Source: Klebsiella pneumoniae (GTDB taxonomy: Bacteria > Myxococcota_A > UBA796 > SXON01). From it: DNA of 37,963 nucleotides. The DNA lies in the NCBI GenBank assembly GCA_945861635.1, contig CAMAWH010000046.1, forward strand, positions 1 to 37,963, in the 5' to 3' direction. A model generated the notes under the pieces. That model saw only the letters and a program-made list of their open reading frames with translations, was not told the origin of the DNA and did not search any database. Shown piece by piece: positions 8,764 to 16,364 of this stretch; the stretch's first letter is position 1, and each line of letters opens with the position of its first letter. A program made the position numbers and the translations under genes.

Positions 8764-10106
8764 CGAGGTGGATCACCACGATCTGGCGCATGCCGGAGCT
8801 GCGTGACCGGATCCTGTTCACGTTGGGAATGTTGGCGGTGTTTCGGCTTGGGGTACACATCCCGGCGCCGGGCGTCGACCGAGATGCCCTCGCGAGCGTC
8901 GTTGCCGCCAACTCTGGCTCGATGTTCGGCCTCTACGACATGTTTTCGGGCGGTGCGCTGCAGCAGTTCAGCGTGTTCGTGCTCGGCATCATGCCGTACA
9001 TCACCGCAAGCATCATTATTCAAATCCTGACCGTGGCGATTCCCCAGTTGGAACGGCTCTCGAAGGAGGGCCAGCAAGGCCGAAACACGATCACGCAGTA
9101 CACCCGGTACCTGACGATCGCCATTGCGTTGGCCCAGTCCTACACGATCGCGCTCGGCCTTGAGACGATGAAGACCGGGGCGAACGCCAACGTTGTCATT
9201 CAACCAGGGTTGAGCTTCGAGCTCATCACGATGGCGACGATGACGGCGGGCTCGTGCTTCGTGATGTGGCTCGGCGAGCAGATCACGGAGCGGGGGATTG
9301 GCAACGGATCTTCCCTGATCATCACCGCCGGCATCGTCTCGGGTCTCCCTGCCGCCGGGATGAACGTGTTCCAGAAGATCCGCATTGGAGAAATGAATCT
9401 CCTGCAGGCCACGGTGATTCTCATCGGCGCCGTCGGCGTCGTGGGCCTGATCGTTTGGATTGAGCGGGCGCAACGCCGGATCCCGATCCAATATGCGAAG
9501 CGTGCCGTCGGCCGCCGCGTTTATGGTGGGCAAACCTCTCATTTGCCGCTGAAACTCAACACGACTGGCGTCATTCCGCCAATCTTCGCGTCGTCGGTGC
9601 TGATGGCCCCAGCGACCATCCTCACATTCTGGCAGAACGACTTCGTCAGCGCTTTGGCGGCGGCGTTTCAGCCCGGCGCGTGGCTTTATAATTACTGCTA
9701 CGTCGGATTCATCATATTCTTCGCCTATTTCTATACCGCAATGGTGTTCAATCCGGTCGATGTCGCGGACAATCTCAAGAAGCACGGTGGCAACATTCCG
9801 GGGGTTCGACCCGGCAAGCAGACCGCCGACTACATCGATCACCTGCTGACCCGCCTTACCGGGGCCGGGGCCATTTATCTGGCGGCGGTGTGCATCTTGC
9901 CAACGATGCTGGTCACCAGCTTCGGTGTTCCCTTTTACTTCGGCGGAACGGGTCTGCTCATCGTCGTCGGTGTTTCCCTCGACACCGTCGCTCAGGTGGA
10001 GGCCCAGTTGCTGACCCGCCACTACGATGGGCTCACGGGCCCGAAGGCCAGCGGCCCGGGCGGTGGCGGCCGGCGTCGCCTCCTCATCGACGCCGTTCAG
10101 GGGTAG
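8760..10106 (+). CDS. secY: Preprotein translocase channel subunit SecY
   Basis: SecY (448 aa) is the ten-helix channel that passes proteins across or into the inner membrane, together with SecE and SecG (secG is at 15183-15590). It starts with GTG at 8760 in a GTGA overlap with rplO. Signatures are FRLGVHIPAPGVD, the plug region FSGGALQQFSVFVLGIMPYITASII, the cytoplasmic loop ERLSKEGQQGRNTITQYTRY, ITERGIGNGSSLII, and KLNTTGVIPPIFASS. The C-terminus ends in a Gly/Arg-rich tail. Confidence 0.98.
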   Translation: MTRWITTIWRMPELRDRILFTLGMLAVFRLGVHIPAPGVDRDALASVVAANSGSMFGLYDMFSGGALQQFSVFVLGIMPYITASIIIQILTVAIPQLERLSKEGQQGRNTITQYTRYLTIAIALAQSYTIALGLETMKTGANANVVIQPGLSFELITMATMTAGSCFVMWLGEQITERGIGNGSSLIITAGIVSGLPAAGMNVFQKIRIGEMNLLQATVILIGAVGVVGLIVWIERAQRRIPIQYAKRAVGRRVYGGQTSHLPLKLNTTGVIPPIFASSVLMAPATILTFWQNDFVSALAAAFQPGAWLYNYCYVGFIIFFAYFYTAMVFNPVDVADNLKKHGGNIPGVRPGKQTADYIDHLLTRLTGAGAIYLAAVCILPTMLVTSFGVPFYFGGTGLLIVVGVSLDTVAQVEAQLLTRHYDGLTGPKASGPGGGGRRRLLIDAVQG

Positions 10107-10109
10107 TCC

Positions 10110-10757
10110 ATGAACGTGCTGTTGTTCGGCCCCCCGGGATCGGGAAAAGGCACGCAGGCCGCGGATTTGGCGTCACGGCTCAAAATTCCGCACGTCGCAA
10201 CCGGGGACATCTTCCGTAAAAATCTGCGAGACGGCACCGCCCTCGGCAGGCTGGCGCGGTCCTACATGGACAAGGGCAACCTCGTCCCGGATAGCGTGAC
10301 GTGTGACATGGTCGCCGACCGTCTGCTGCAGGCGGATGCGGCCTCCGGTGCTTTGCTCGACGGTTTTCCGCGAACGGTGCCACAGGCAGAATGGCTGCTG
10401 GCCTGGCTCGGCGAGCGGTCGGGCCGTATTGACGTCGTGATCAGCTTGTTGGCGGACAATTCGATCATTGTCGATCGGGTCACGGGCCGGCGATCCTGCA
10501 TGAATTGCGGGGCCACGTACCACGTGCGCAATGCCCCCCCGAACGCCGATGGCACGTGCACGAAGTGCGGGGCTGCCGTGCTCCAACGCAAAGACGATCA
10601 AGAGGACGTCGTCGTGACGCGCCTCGAGACGTACGCGCGCGATACCGCGCCGATTCTGGCGGCATTGCGCGGTCGGTCGACCATCTACGACATTGATGGC
10701 GTCGGTGAGATCGCGGTCGTTCAGGCGCGCATCCGTTCGGCGATGTCGTTGGGATAG
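10110..10757 (+). CDS. adk: Adenylate kinase, zinc-LID type
   Basis: This enzyme (215 aa) interconverts ATP + AMP and 2 ADP. The P-loop GPPGSGKGTQ lies at residues 7-16, the AMP-binding segment ATGDIFR follows, and DGFPRT is present. The LID has four cysteines (CMNCG and CTKCG), so it probably binds zinc. The gene starts 3 bases after secY and is part of the same operon, the standard secY-adk-map order. Confidence 0.97.
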   Translation: MNVLLFGPPGSGKGTQAADLASRLKIPHVATGDIFRKNLRDGTALGRLARSYMDKGNLVPDSVTCDMVADRLLQADAASGALLDGFPRTVPQAEWLLAWLGERSGRIDVVISLLADNSIIVDRVTGRRSCMNCGATYHVRNAPPNADGTCTKCGAAVLQRKDDQEDVVVTRLETYARDTAPILAALRGRSTIYDIDGVGEIAVVQARIRSAMSLG

Positions 10758-10758
10758 C

Positions 10759-11562
10759 GTGGTTCCCCTCAAGGAAGCGTGGGAACTCGGCGTCATGCGG
10801 ACGGCCGGACGTAAACTCGCGGAGATCGTGGAACGGCTCAAGGTCGAGGTCGCCGTCGATATGCCGACCATCGACATCGATCGGATGACCGAGGCCGCCA
10901 TTATAGACGCGGGCGCGCGGCCCAACTTCAAGGGCTATAAGGTTGGAAAGGCGATATTCCCGTGTAGCGTGTGCATTTCCGTCAACGAACAGGTCGTTCA
11001 CGGGATTCCGGGCAAGCGTAAGTTGAAGGCGGGAGACCTGGTTTCTCTCGATTTCGGACTCGTCTACGGTGGCTATCACGCGGACACCGCCTTCTCTGTC
11101 GTCGTCGGTCCGGCGTCGGCTGAATCACTTGGCCTCCTTGACGCGACGGAGCGAGCCCTATATGCGGGCGTCGCTCAAGCCCGAGTCGGGAAACGCGTCG
11201 GGGACATCGGTCATGCCGTTCAGTCCTTCGTCGAGCCGAAAGGGTATGGGGTCGTGACCCAATTCGTTGGACACGGCATTGGACGCAAACTCCACGAGGA
11301 GCCAAGCGTCCCGAACTTTGGAAAATCGGGTACCGGGGTTTTACTCAAACCGGGCATGGTCTTGGCTATCGAGCCGATGATCACGCTGGGTTCGGGAAAA
11401 ACCAAGGTGCTTCACGATGCGTGGACAGTGGTCACGGACGACGGCAGCAGGGCTGCCCACTTCGAGCACACTGTCGCCATCACCCCCGCGGGGCCGGAGA
11501 TTCTCACCGTCCCTGCACAAGCCACCATGAGCGGCATCGCTCCGGCGGCAAGCATCCGTTGA
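10759..11562 (+). CDS. map: Type I methionine aminopeptidase
   Basis: This enzyme (267 aa) removes the initiator methionine from new proteins. All five metal ligands are visible: D98 and D109 (LDFGLVYGGYHAD), H172 (FVGHGIGR), E205 (AIEPM) and E236 (FEHTVAIT), plus substrate-side H81. I chose the GTG at 10759, one base after the adk stop, because it gives a normal N-terminus; the Shine-Dalgarno is weak. The next gene should be infA in most bacteria, but here only 27 bases separate map from rpmJ. Confidence 0.96.
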   Translation: MVPLKEAWELGVMRTAGRKLAEIVERLKVEVAVDMPTIDIDRMTEAAIIDAGARPNFKGYKVGKAIFPCSVCISVNEQVVHGIPGKRKLKAGDLVSLDFGLVYGGYHADTAFSVVVGPASAESLGLLDATERALYAGVAQARVGKRVGDIGHAVQSFVEPKGYGVVTQFVGHGIGRKLHEEPSVPNFGKSGTGVLLKPGMVLAIEPMITLGSGKTKVLHDAWTVVTDDGSRAAHFEHTVAITPAGPEILTVPAQATMSGIAPAASIR

Positions 11563-11589
11563 ACCGGTTCATCCGGCGAGGAGTATCTA

Positions 11590-11703
11590 GTGAAGGTCAA
11601 GGCGTCCGTTAAGGTCATTTGCGATAAGTGCCGGGTCATCCGGCGCCGTGGCGTGGTCCGCGTCATCTGCAAGACTGCCAAGCACAAGCAGCGGCAGGGA
11701 TAG
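11590..11703 (+). CDS. rpmJ: 50S ribosomal protein L36
   Basis: L36 is a 37-residue zinc protein. The sequence begins [14 protein letters not shown] and ends [10 protein letters not shown]. The ligands C11, C14, C27 and H32 identify the zinc-binding form. It starts with GTG behind GAGGAG at 6 bases. A 10-bp palindrome GAACCGGTTC (11561-11570) overlaps the map stop just upstream; this is where infA is usually found. Confidence 0.96.
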   Translation: MKVKASVKVICDKCRVIRRRGVVRVICKTAKHKQRQG

Positions 11704-11711
11704 GAGGTACC

Positions 11712-12077
11712 ATGGCACGTATCGAAGGTGTCGATCTCCCCCGAAACAAGCGCATTGACATTGCGCTTGGCTACCTCTACGGCATCGGCCGCATGAACGC
11801 GATTGACATCCTGGCAAAGGCCCAGGTCGATCGCGCCATTCGGACGCAGGACCTGTCCGAGGTGGATGTGGCCCGCATCCGTGAAGTCATCCAGCGCGAA
11901 TACCGCGTTGAGGGTGAGCTTCGCAAGGAAGTGGCCATGAACATCAAACGTCTCATCGACCTCGGCACCTACCGAGGCCTCCGCCACCGCCGTGGACTTC
12001 CCGTCCGCGGCCAGCGCACCCACACCAACGCTCGCACCCGCAAGGGCCCGCGTCGCGTCGTCGCAAAGAAGAAGTAG
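11712..12077 (+). CDS. rpsM: 30S ribosomal protein S13
   Basis: S13 (121 aa) lies in the 30S head and contacts L5 and P-site tRNA. Typical blocks are [61 protein letters not shown] (seen here with IKRL) and a Lys-rich end. The ATG is preceded by TAGGAGG. This gene opens the alpha-operon part of the cluster. Confidence 0.97.
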   Translation: MARIEGVDLPRNKRIDIALGYLYGIGRMNAIDILAKAQVDRAIRTQDLSEVDVARIREVIQREYRVEGELRKEVAMNIKRLIDLGTYRGLRHRRGLPVRGQRTHTNARTRKGPRRVVAKKK

Positions 12078-12089
12078 GCGGAGAAAGTC

Positions 12090-12476
12090 ATGAGTGTCGC
12101 AAACAAGAAAGCAAAGCGTGTCAAGAAGAACGTTCCCGTGGGTGTGGTTCACATCCAATCGACGTTCAACAACACCATCGTCACCGTTACCGATCTCGCT
12201 GGCAACACCGTTGCGTGGTCGAGCGCCGGCGTGAAGGGCTTCAAGGGCTCCCGTAAGAGCACGCCGTTCGCGGCGCAGCTCGTGTCGGAAGACGCCGCCC
12301 GCAAGGCGGTGGAGCACGGCATGAAGTCGGCCGGCGTCGTCATCACGGGCCCGGGTGCTGGTCGTGAGTCCGCTTTGCGGGCCATCCAGAACGCCGGCCT
12401 GAAGGTGACGATGATCACGGACGTCACCCCGATTCCGCACAACGGTTGCCGCCCCCCAAAGCGTCGCCGCGTGTAA
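12090..12476 (+). CDS. rpsK: 30S ribosomal protein S11
   Basis: S11 (128 aa) lies on the 30S platform. [58 protein letters not shown] and the terminal [18 protein letters not shown] are conserved blocks, all intact. rpsD (S4) normally follows; here a 133-base structured spacer leads straight to rpoA. Confidence 0.97.
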   Translation: MSVANKKAKRVKKNVPVGVVHIQSTFNNTIVTVTDLAGNTVAWSSAGVKGFKGSRKSTPFAAQLVSEDAARKAVEHGMKSAGVVITGPGAGRESALRAIQNAGLKVTMITDVTPIPHNGCRPPKRRRV

Positions 12477-12481
12477 ACCCC

Positions 12482-12504
12482 TTCCGGCGATTCATTCGCC
12501 GGAA
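12482..12504 (+). promoter_or_regulatory. First hairpin of the rpoA leader
   Basis: TTCCGGCGA (12482-12490) pairs perfectly with TCGCCGGAA (12496-12504) around TTCAT. It starts 6 bases after the rpsK stop. It is followed by AAAACTG, so it is not a classical intrinsic terminator. It may protect the 3' end of the upstream message or be part of a multi-hairpin leader. Confidence 0.55.
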
Positions 12505-12520
12505 AAACTGCCTGGCCAGC

Positions 12521-12548
12521 ACCGACCGCGTCAAACGGACGGTTTTCT
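12521..12548 (+). terminator. Weak terminator- or attenuator-like hairpin in the rpoA leader
   Basis: ACCGACCG (12521-12528) pairs with CGGACGGT (12536-12543) with one A-A mismatch around CGTCAAA, and runs into TTTTCT. The stem is short for a full terminator. Its place between rpsK and rpoA would allow partial termination or attenuation inside the operon. This is an inference from sequence only. Confidence 0.35.
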
Positions 12549-12553
12549 GTCAT

Positions 12554-12596
12554 CTGGGCGATGAGTGCCGCGCGGCCAGCGGCGCACGAAGCCCAG
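12554..12596 (+). promoter_or_regulatory. Hairpin directly in front of the rpoA ribosome-binding site
   Basis: The outer stem CTGGGC (12554-12559) pairs with GCCCAG (12591-12596). A 5x5 internal loop (GATGA / ACGAA) follows, then an inner stem GTGCCGC (12565-12571) with GCGGCGC (12579-12585; one G-U) and a 7-base loop. The GGAG site of rpoA (12600-12603) begins 3 bases after the structure. That placement suits translational control. In many bacteria S4 represses the alpha operon through an mRNA structure, and the S4 gene is missing from this position. Confidence 0.5.
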
Positions 12597-12609
12597 GACG
12601 GAGTTTTCC

Positions 12610-13617
<1,008 letters not shown>

Positions 13618-13635
13618 GCGCGGCCGGGAGCTTCC

Positions 13636-14064
13636 ATGCGTCATCTTCACAGCGGCCGAAAGTTCAATATGGACGGCCCACAGCGCAAGGCGATGTTTCG
13701 CAACATGGTGACCTCGTTGATGGAGCACGGTCGCGTGCAAACCACCGACGAGAAAGCCAAGGAATTGCGCGGCATTGCCGAACGCATCATCACGCTCTCG
13801 CGTCGGGTGCCGAATGCCTCGCTGGCGGCGCTCTCCGGTGACGAGCTGACGAAAGCTCAGGCGAATCGCGTTCACGCGATTCGTCTCGCGCGTCGGTGGA
13901 TCACGAATCGCGACGTGTTGAACAAGGTGTTCACCGAGTACAGTGACCGGTATACTGCCCGTCCGGGTGGCTATACGCGCATCTACAAGCTTGGGAATCG
14001 CCCCGGTGATCAGGCATCAGTCAGTCTGATCGAGCTCGTCACTGAGCCGTACCCGGCGGAATAA
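13636..14064 (+). CDS. rplQ: 50S ribosomal protein L17
   Basis: L17 (142 aa) ends the operon, as it does in most bacteria. [45 protein letters not shown] (shown in parts here) is the family core: RHLHSGRKF, then [16 protein letters not shown], and [19 protein letters not shown] near the end. GGGAG lies 6 bases before the ATG. Hairpins follow within 100 bases. Confidence 0.97.
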   Translation: MRHLHSGRKFNMDGPQRKAMFRNMVTSLMEHGRVQTTDEKAKELRGIAERIITLSRRVPNASLAALSGDELTKAQANRVHAIRLARRWITNRDVLNKVFTEYSDRYTARPGGYTRIYKLGNRPGDQASVSLIELVTEPYPAE

Positions 14065-14070
14065 TTTGCG

Positions 14071-14086
14071 TCCGTCATTCGACGGA
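14071..14086 (+). terminator. Small perfect hairpin after rplQ
   Basis: TCCGTC (14071-14076) pairs with GACGGA (14081-14086) around ATTC, 6 bases after the rplQ stop. It is followed by TTGCGG, so the T-tract is poor. It probably acts, if at all, together with the larger hairpin 30 bases downstream in ending the ribosomal transcript. Confidence 0.4.
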
Positions 14087-14116
14087 TTGCGGTCCCAGGC
14101 GCCTCGCGCAATGATC

Positions 14117-14155
14117 AGCACGTTGCCCCGTTTGGTCGGGGCGCCGTGCTACATT
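14117..14155 (+). terminator. Strong two-stem hairpin ending the ribosomal operon
   Basis: AGCACG (14117-14122) pairs with CGTGCT (14145-14150). Inside, GCCCCG (14125-14130) pairs with CGGGGC (14137-14142), separated by a 2x2 internal loop (TT / GC); the apical loop is TTTGGT. ACATTTTG follows. This is a plausible rho-independent terminator of the S10-alpha operon. Its 3' end also contains the likely -10 box of fur, so the two functions overlap. Confidence 0.6.
14147..14155 (+). promoter_or_regulatory. Extended -10 box of the fur-family gene
   Basis: TGCTACATT gives an extended -10 (TG, one base, TACATT at 14150-14155). The first T is 13 bases before the A of the ATG at 14163. If transcription starts at the usual distance, it starts at or next to the start codon, giving a leaderless message. 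No -35 box at normal spacing is visible, which is tolerable for extended -10 promoters. Confidence 0.45.
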
Positions 14156-14162
14156 TTGCCGT

Positions 14163-14627
14163 ATGAATCCGGCTGACCTTGCGCGCGAGCGCCTAGCGGC
14201 GTTCATGATGACGCGCGGGCTGAAGCACACCCGCCAGCGAGACATGATTCTGGACGAGTTCTACGCGGCCGGCAGCCACGTTTCCGTGGATGACCTGTTG
14301 AAGCTGGTCGTGGAGCGCATGCCGGGTGTCGGCGCGGCGACGGTGTACCGGTCCCTCAAGTTGTTCGCCGAGGCCGGGGTCGCGCACGAGCGCCACTTTG
14401 CGGACGGTCAGACCCGCTACGAGCCCGTGACGTCCGACGATCACCACGACCACCTCATCTGCACGGTTTGTGGCACCATCTTTGAGTTCGAGGATCCCGT
14501 AATCGAGGCGCGCCAGTCCGAGGTAGCACGGGAACACGGCCTGGTCGTCCACACCCACCGCCATGAAATCTACGGCACGTGCGTCGCTCCGGAAACCTGT
14601 GTTCATCGTGCGGCGCGCGCGAAATAG
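14163..14627 (+). CDS. Fur-family metal- or peroxide-responsive repressor
   Basis: This 154-aa protein has the Fur layout: a winged helix (TRQRDMILDEFYAAG; GAATVYRSLKLFAEAGV at about 56-73), then a metal-binding dimerisation domain. H94-H97 (HHDH), C100 and C103 (CTVC), the HTHRHE cluster (130-135) and C140 / C146 are visible. The four cysteines suit the structural zinc site. I cannot tell Fur from PerR or Zur by eye. It has no Shine-Dalgarno sequence, and a -10 box sits 13 bases upstream. It converges on the next minus-strand gene with a 29-base gap. Confidence 0.9.
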   Translation: MNPADLARERLAAFMMTRGLKHTRQRDMILDEFYAAGSHVSVDDLLKLVVERMPGVGAATVYRSLKLFAEAGVAHERHFADGQTRYEPVTSDDHHDHLICTVCGTIFEFEDPVIEARQSEVAREHGLVVHTHRHEIYGTCVAPETCVHRAARAK

Positions 14628-14656
14628 CGATCATGCCCTGCCGACGCGCCCAGATG

Positions 14657-15004
14657 TCAGAGATCTAGCAGCCCTGGAAAGTACACGCCACCAACCGTGA
14701 CAATCCCGATGGCGATGAACACGCAGACCGTGATCACGGCGATGAAAGCGCCGACCATGCCGCGCCCGGTTCGCGCGGTCTCAGGCTTTCCGAGGAAGTA
14801 GAACGCGAGCACGACAGCGGCAGGCCAGAACAGGCATCCAAGTCCGTAGAACGCGAAACGCGTCGTGCCCACGGTGTCCTCGACGCCTTCCTGCACCTTT
14901 CGACCTGCGACGATCCACAGGAGCGCGGCGAGCACCAGCCACCCGATGAGGACGATGCCGTCTGCGATGATCAGCGAAATCCATGTCGTTCCGTCGGCGT
15001 CCAT
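14657..15004 (-). CDS. Small membrane protein, unknown function
   Basis: I do not recognise this 115-aa protein. It has three likely membrane segments: about 9-32 (ISLIIADGIVLIGWLVLAAL), 52-71 (GLGCLFWPAAVVLAFYFLG) and 83-108 (GAFIAVITVCVFIAIGIVTV). A short charged loop (GRKVQEGVEDTVG) lies between the first two. The ATG at 15004 is preceded by GGAG at 5-6 bases and lies just after the tRNA-Leu terminator, so it is either expressed by read-through or has an unseen promoter. The open frame further upstream is tRNA sequence. Confidence 0.6.
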   Translation of the reverse strand: MDADGTTWISLIIADGIVLIGWLVLAALLWIVAGRKVQEGVEDTVGTTRFAFYGLGCLFWPAAVVLAFYFLGKPETARTGRGMVGAFIAVITVCVFIAIGIVTVGGVYFPGLLDL

Positions 15005-15025
15005 TTCGGCTCCGGCAAAAGCAGG

Positions 15026-15052
15026 AAGGCCTCGGCGAGTTGCCGAGGCCTT
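15026..15052 (-). terminator. Terminator of tRNA-Leu
   Basis: An 11-bp perfect stem, AAGGCCTCGGC (15026-15036) with GCCGAGGCCTT (15042-15052), has a 5-base loop. Read on the minus strand it is followed by CCTGCTTTTG, a short T-tract. It lies 6 bases after the encoded CCA of the tRNA, and there is no T-tract in the plus direction. Confidence 0.8.
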
Positions 15053-15058
15053 GCGAGG

Positions 15059-15144
15059 TGGTGCGCGGAGGGGGACTTGAACCCCCACAGCCTTTCGGCC
15101 ACAAGCACCTCAAACTTGCGCGTCTACCATTCCGCCATCCGCGC
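15059..15144 (-). tRNA. tRNA-Leu (anticodon GAG)
   Basis: The minus strand folds as a class II tRNA. The 7-bp acceptor is GCGCGGA / TCCGCGC, with discriminator A and an encoded CCA (15059-15061). The anticodon stem CAAGT / GCTTG encloses the loop TTGAGGT, giving anticodon GAG. The variable arm is TGGCCGAAAGGCTG-like, and the T-arm is GGGGG-TTCAAGT-CCCCC. The conserved GGTAGAC of the D-arm is present. It follows secG, the widespread secG-tRNA-Leu arrangement. Confidence 0.95.
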
Positions 15145-15153
15145 GCGCAGGGC

Positions 15154-15181
15154 ATCTAAGCATACGCGCCGGGTGCGTCAA
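15154..15181 (-). promoter_or_regulatory. Promoter of tRNA-Leu
   Basis: On the minus strand, TTGACG (15181-15176) is separated by 16 bases from TTAGAT (15159-15154). This predicts a start a few bases before the mature 5' end at 15144. The -35 box directly abuts the secG stop codon, so the tRNA can be transcribed independently of secG. Confidence 0.65.
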
Positions 15182-15182
15182 G

Positions 15183-15590
15183 CTACGGGTTGGCGGGTGC
15201 TGGGGGAGCAGCGGGCGCGGGAGGAGCCGGAGGCGCGCCCGTCGGAGCGGCCGCGTCGGCCGGCGCCATCGTAGGTGCCACCCCCCCAAACCCCTGGCCT
15301 TCCTGCGCCCTGTCGAGGACGTTCTTGAAGCCGCCGTCGTCGACGCCGCCCTTGCGCTGGGCCTCCGTGGAGTACAACGCCAGTGTGATGCTGGTCACCA
15401 TAAACAGCCCCGCAATCAATCCGGTGCCGCGGGTAAGGAAATTACCCGGCCCTGCCGCGCCGAACAGCTGTGACGCGGCGCCGCCGCCGAACGCCGACGA
15501 GATGTCTGCGCCCTTGCCCGGTTGCATCAGGATCACGATGACGAGCAGGGAGCAGAGGACGATGTGAAGCGTCAGGACGAAGACGTACAT
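15183..15590 (-). CDS. secG: Preprotein translocase subunit SecG
   Basis: SecG (135 aa) assists SecYEG. The first helix YVFVLTLHIVLCSLLVIVILMQ and the conserved LMQPGKGADISSAFGGGAASQLFG stretch, then FLTRGTGLIAGLFMVTSITLAL, are typical. The C-terminus is a long Ala/Pro-rich tail (PPAPPAPAAPPAPANP), common in GC-rich genomes. It lies two genes after tpiA; usually tpiA and secG are adjacent. Confidence 0.93.
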   Translation of the reverse strand: MYVFVLTLHIVLCSLLVIVILMQPGKGADISSAFGGGAASQLFGAAGPGNFLTRGTGLIAGLFMVTSITLALYSTEAQRKGGVDDGGFKNVLDRAQEGQGFGGVAPTMAPADAAAPTGAPPAPPAPAAPPAPANP

Positions 15591-15633
15591 GGGAGACCTG
15601 TTTCCTTGGGGCGCTGCCCCGACGATGCCGTCG

Positions 15634-16191
15634 CTATCCGATTTCACCACTTCCGGCGAGCGGCGGTGCCGGGCTTCGGCTCGAGGGCCAGCGAAGTTGC
15701 GCGCCATCCTCATCAATCCGGCCAAGCCTGAACAACCTCGCGGTGACGGCGCCGCGTCCGCGTTCCAGTGCGCGCGCAATTTCGGACGGGTTTTCACCCG
15801 CGTCCCAGGCCGAGAGGAGGCGCTGTTCTTCTTCGTCGGTCCAGAGTTTTCCGCGACGCGAGGTCCCGACGCGGGCCGGCACCGAAGGCGGCGCGGCGGG
15901 TGCGCGCGCGATGTCGTCCGACGAGGGGCCGCCGGCGGTGTACTTTGCGTTGACCTCGGCGAGATTGCACTCGCGCCGGTGGATGGCGTGGTCGACGTCC
16001 TCCAGGTTGCTCAGAAAGGTCAAGGCCGCCCGGACAGACGCCCACGCCGCCATGGACAGCACGGCCACTCGTTTCTCGTCGACGGACAACTCGACGCTGT
16101 CGGGGCCGATGTCGTGAAGGGCGAAACGGCTGCGGTCGGCGACCCAGGAAATGTCGATGGCGGGGGCGGGGGAGATGGGAGCGGAAAGCAT
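15634..16191 (-). CDS. DNA-binding-like protein between tpiA and secG
   Basis: I do not recognise the full protein (185 aa). The N-terminal part (about 10-75) is soluble and contains VAVLSMAAWASVRAALTFL. A Pro/Ala-rich linker (about 95-112) leads to a small helical domain at 114-158: LWTDEEEQRLLSAWDAGENP, then SEIARALERGRGAVTARLFRLG. This resembles SANT/Myb-like or other trihelical DNA-binding modules that end bacterial helicases and regulators. I chose the ATG at 16191 (GAGG upstream); an ATG at 16296 would extend it through two repeats. It interrupts the usual tpiA-secG junction. Confidence 0.6.
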   Translation of the reverse strand: MLSAPISPAPAIDISWVADRSRFALHDIGPDSVELSVDEKRVAVLSMAAWASVRAALTFLSNLEDVDHAIHRRECNLAEVNAKYTAGGPSSDDIARAPAAPPSVPARVGTSRRGKLWTDEEEQRLLSAWDAGENPSEIARALERGRGAVTARLFRLGRIDEDGAQLRWPSSRSPAPPLAGSGEIG

Positions 16192-16276
16192 GAATCCTCG
16201 GGGGTGTGCCGGCTCCCCGAGCAAGGCACGTGCCATGAAGATTCGGCGTTTGCCGGTTGCGCGCGCTGTCCGGCGC

Positions 16277-16315
16277 GACGGACTTCCGTCAGGCATCGGC
16301 GGACTTCCGTCAGGC
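16277..16315. promoter_or_regulatory. Two tandem palindromes, operator-like
   Basis: CGGACTTCCGTCAGGC occurs at 16279-16294 and again at 16300-16315, exactly 21 bases apart, about two helical turns. The first copy is part of a perfect palindrome, GACGGA-CT-TCCGTC (16277-16290); the second has one mismatched pair. A TTGACG (-35-like, minus strand, 16327-16322) lies directly upstream. The site is about 85 bases before the DNA-binding-like gene, so autoregulation is a reasonable guess. Confidence 0.55.
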
Positions 16316-16364
16316 GCCCGGCGTCAAGCCGCGACCGAAAATTTCTTGGATCAGCGCGCTGCCG

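Noticed and set aside
8382..10022. Minus-strand open frame (546 codons) opposite rplO-secY
   Set aside because: Antisense shadow of secY: composition dominated by Arg/His/Asp with no fold or signature.
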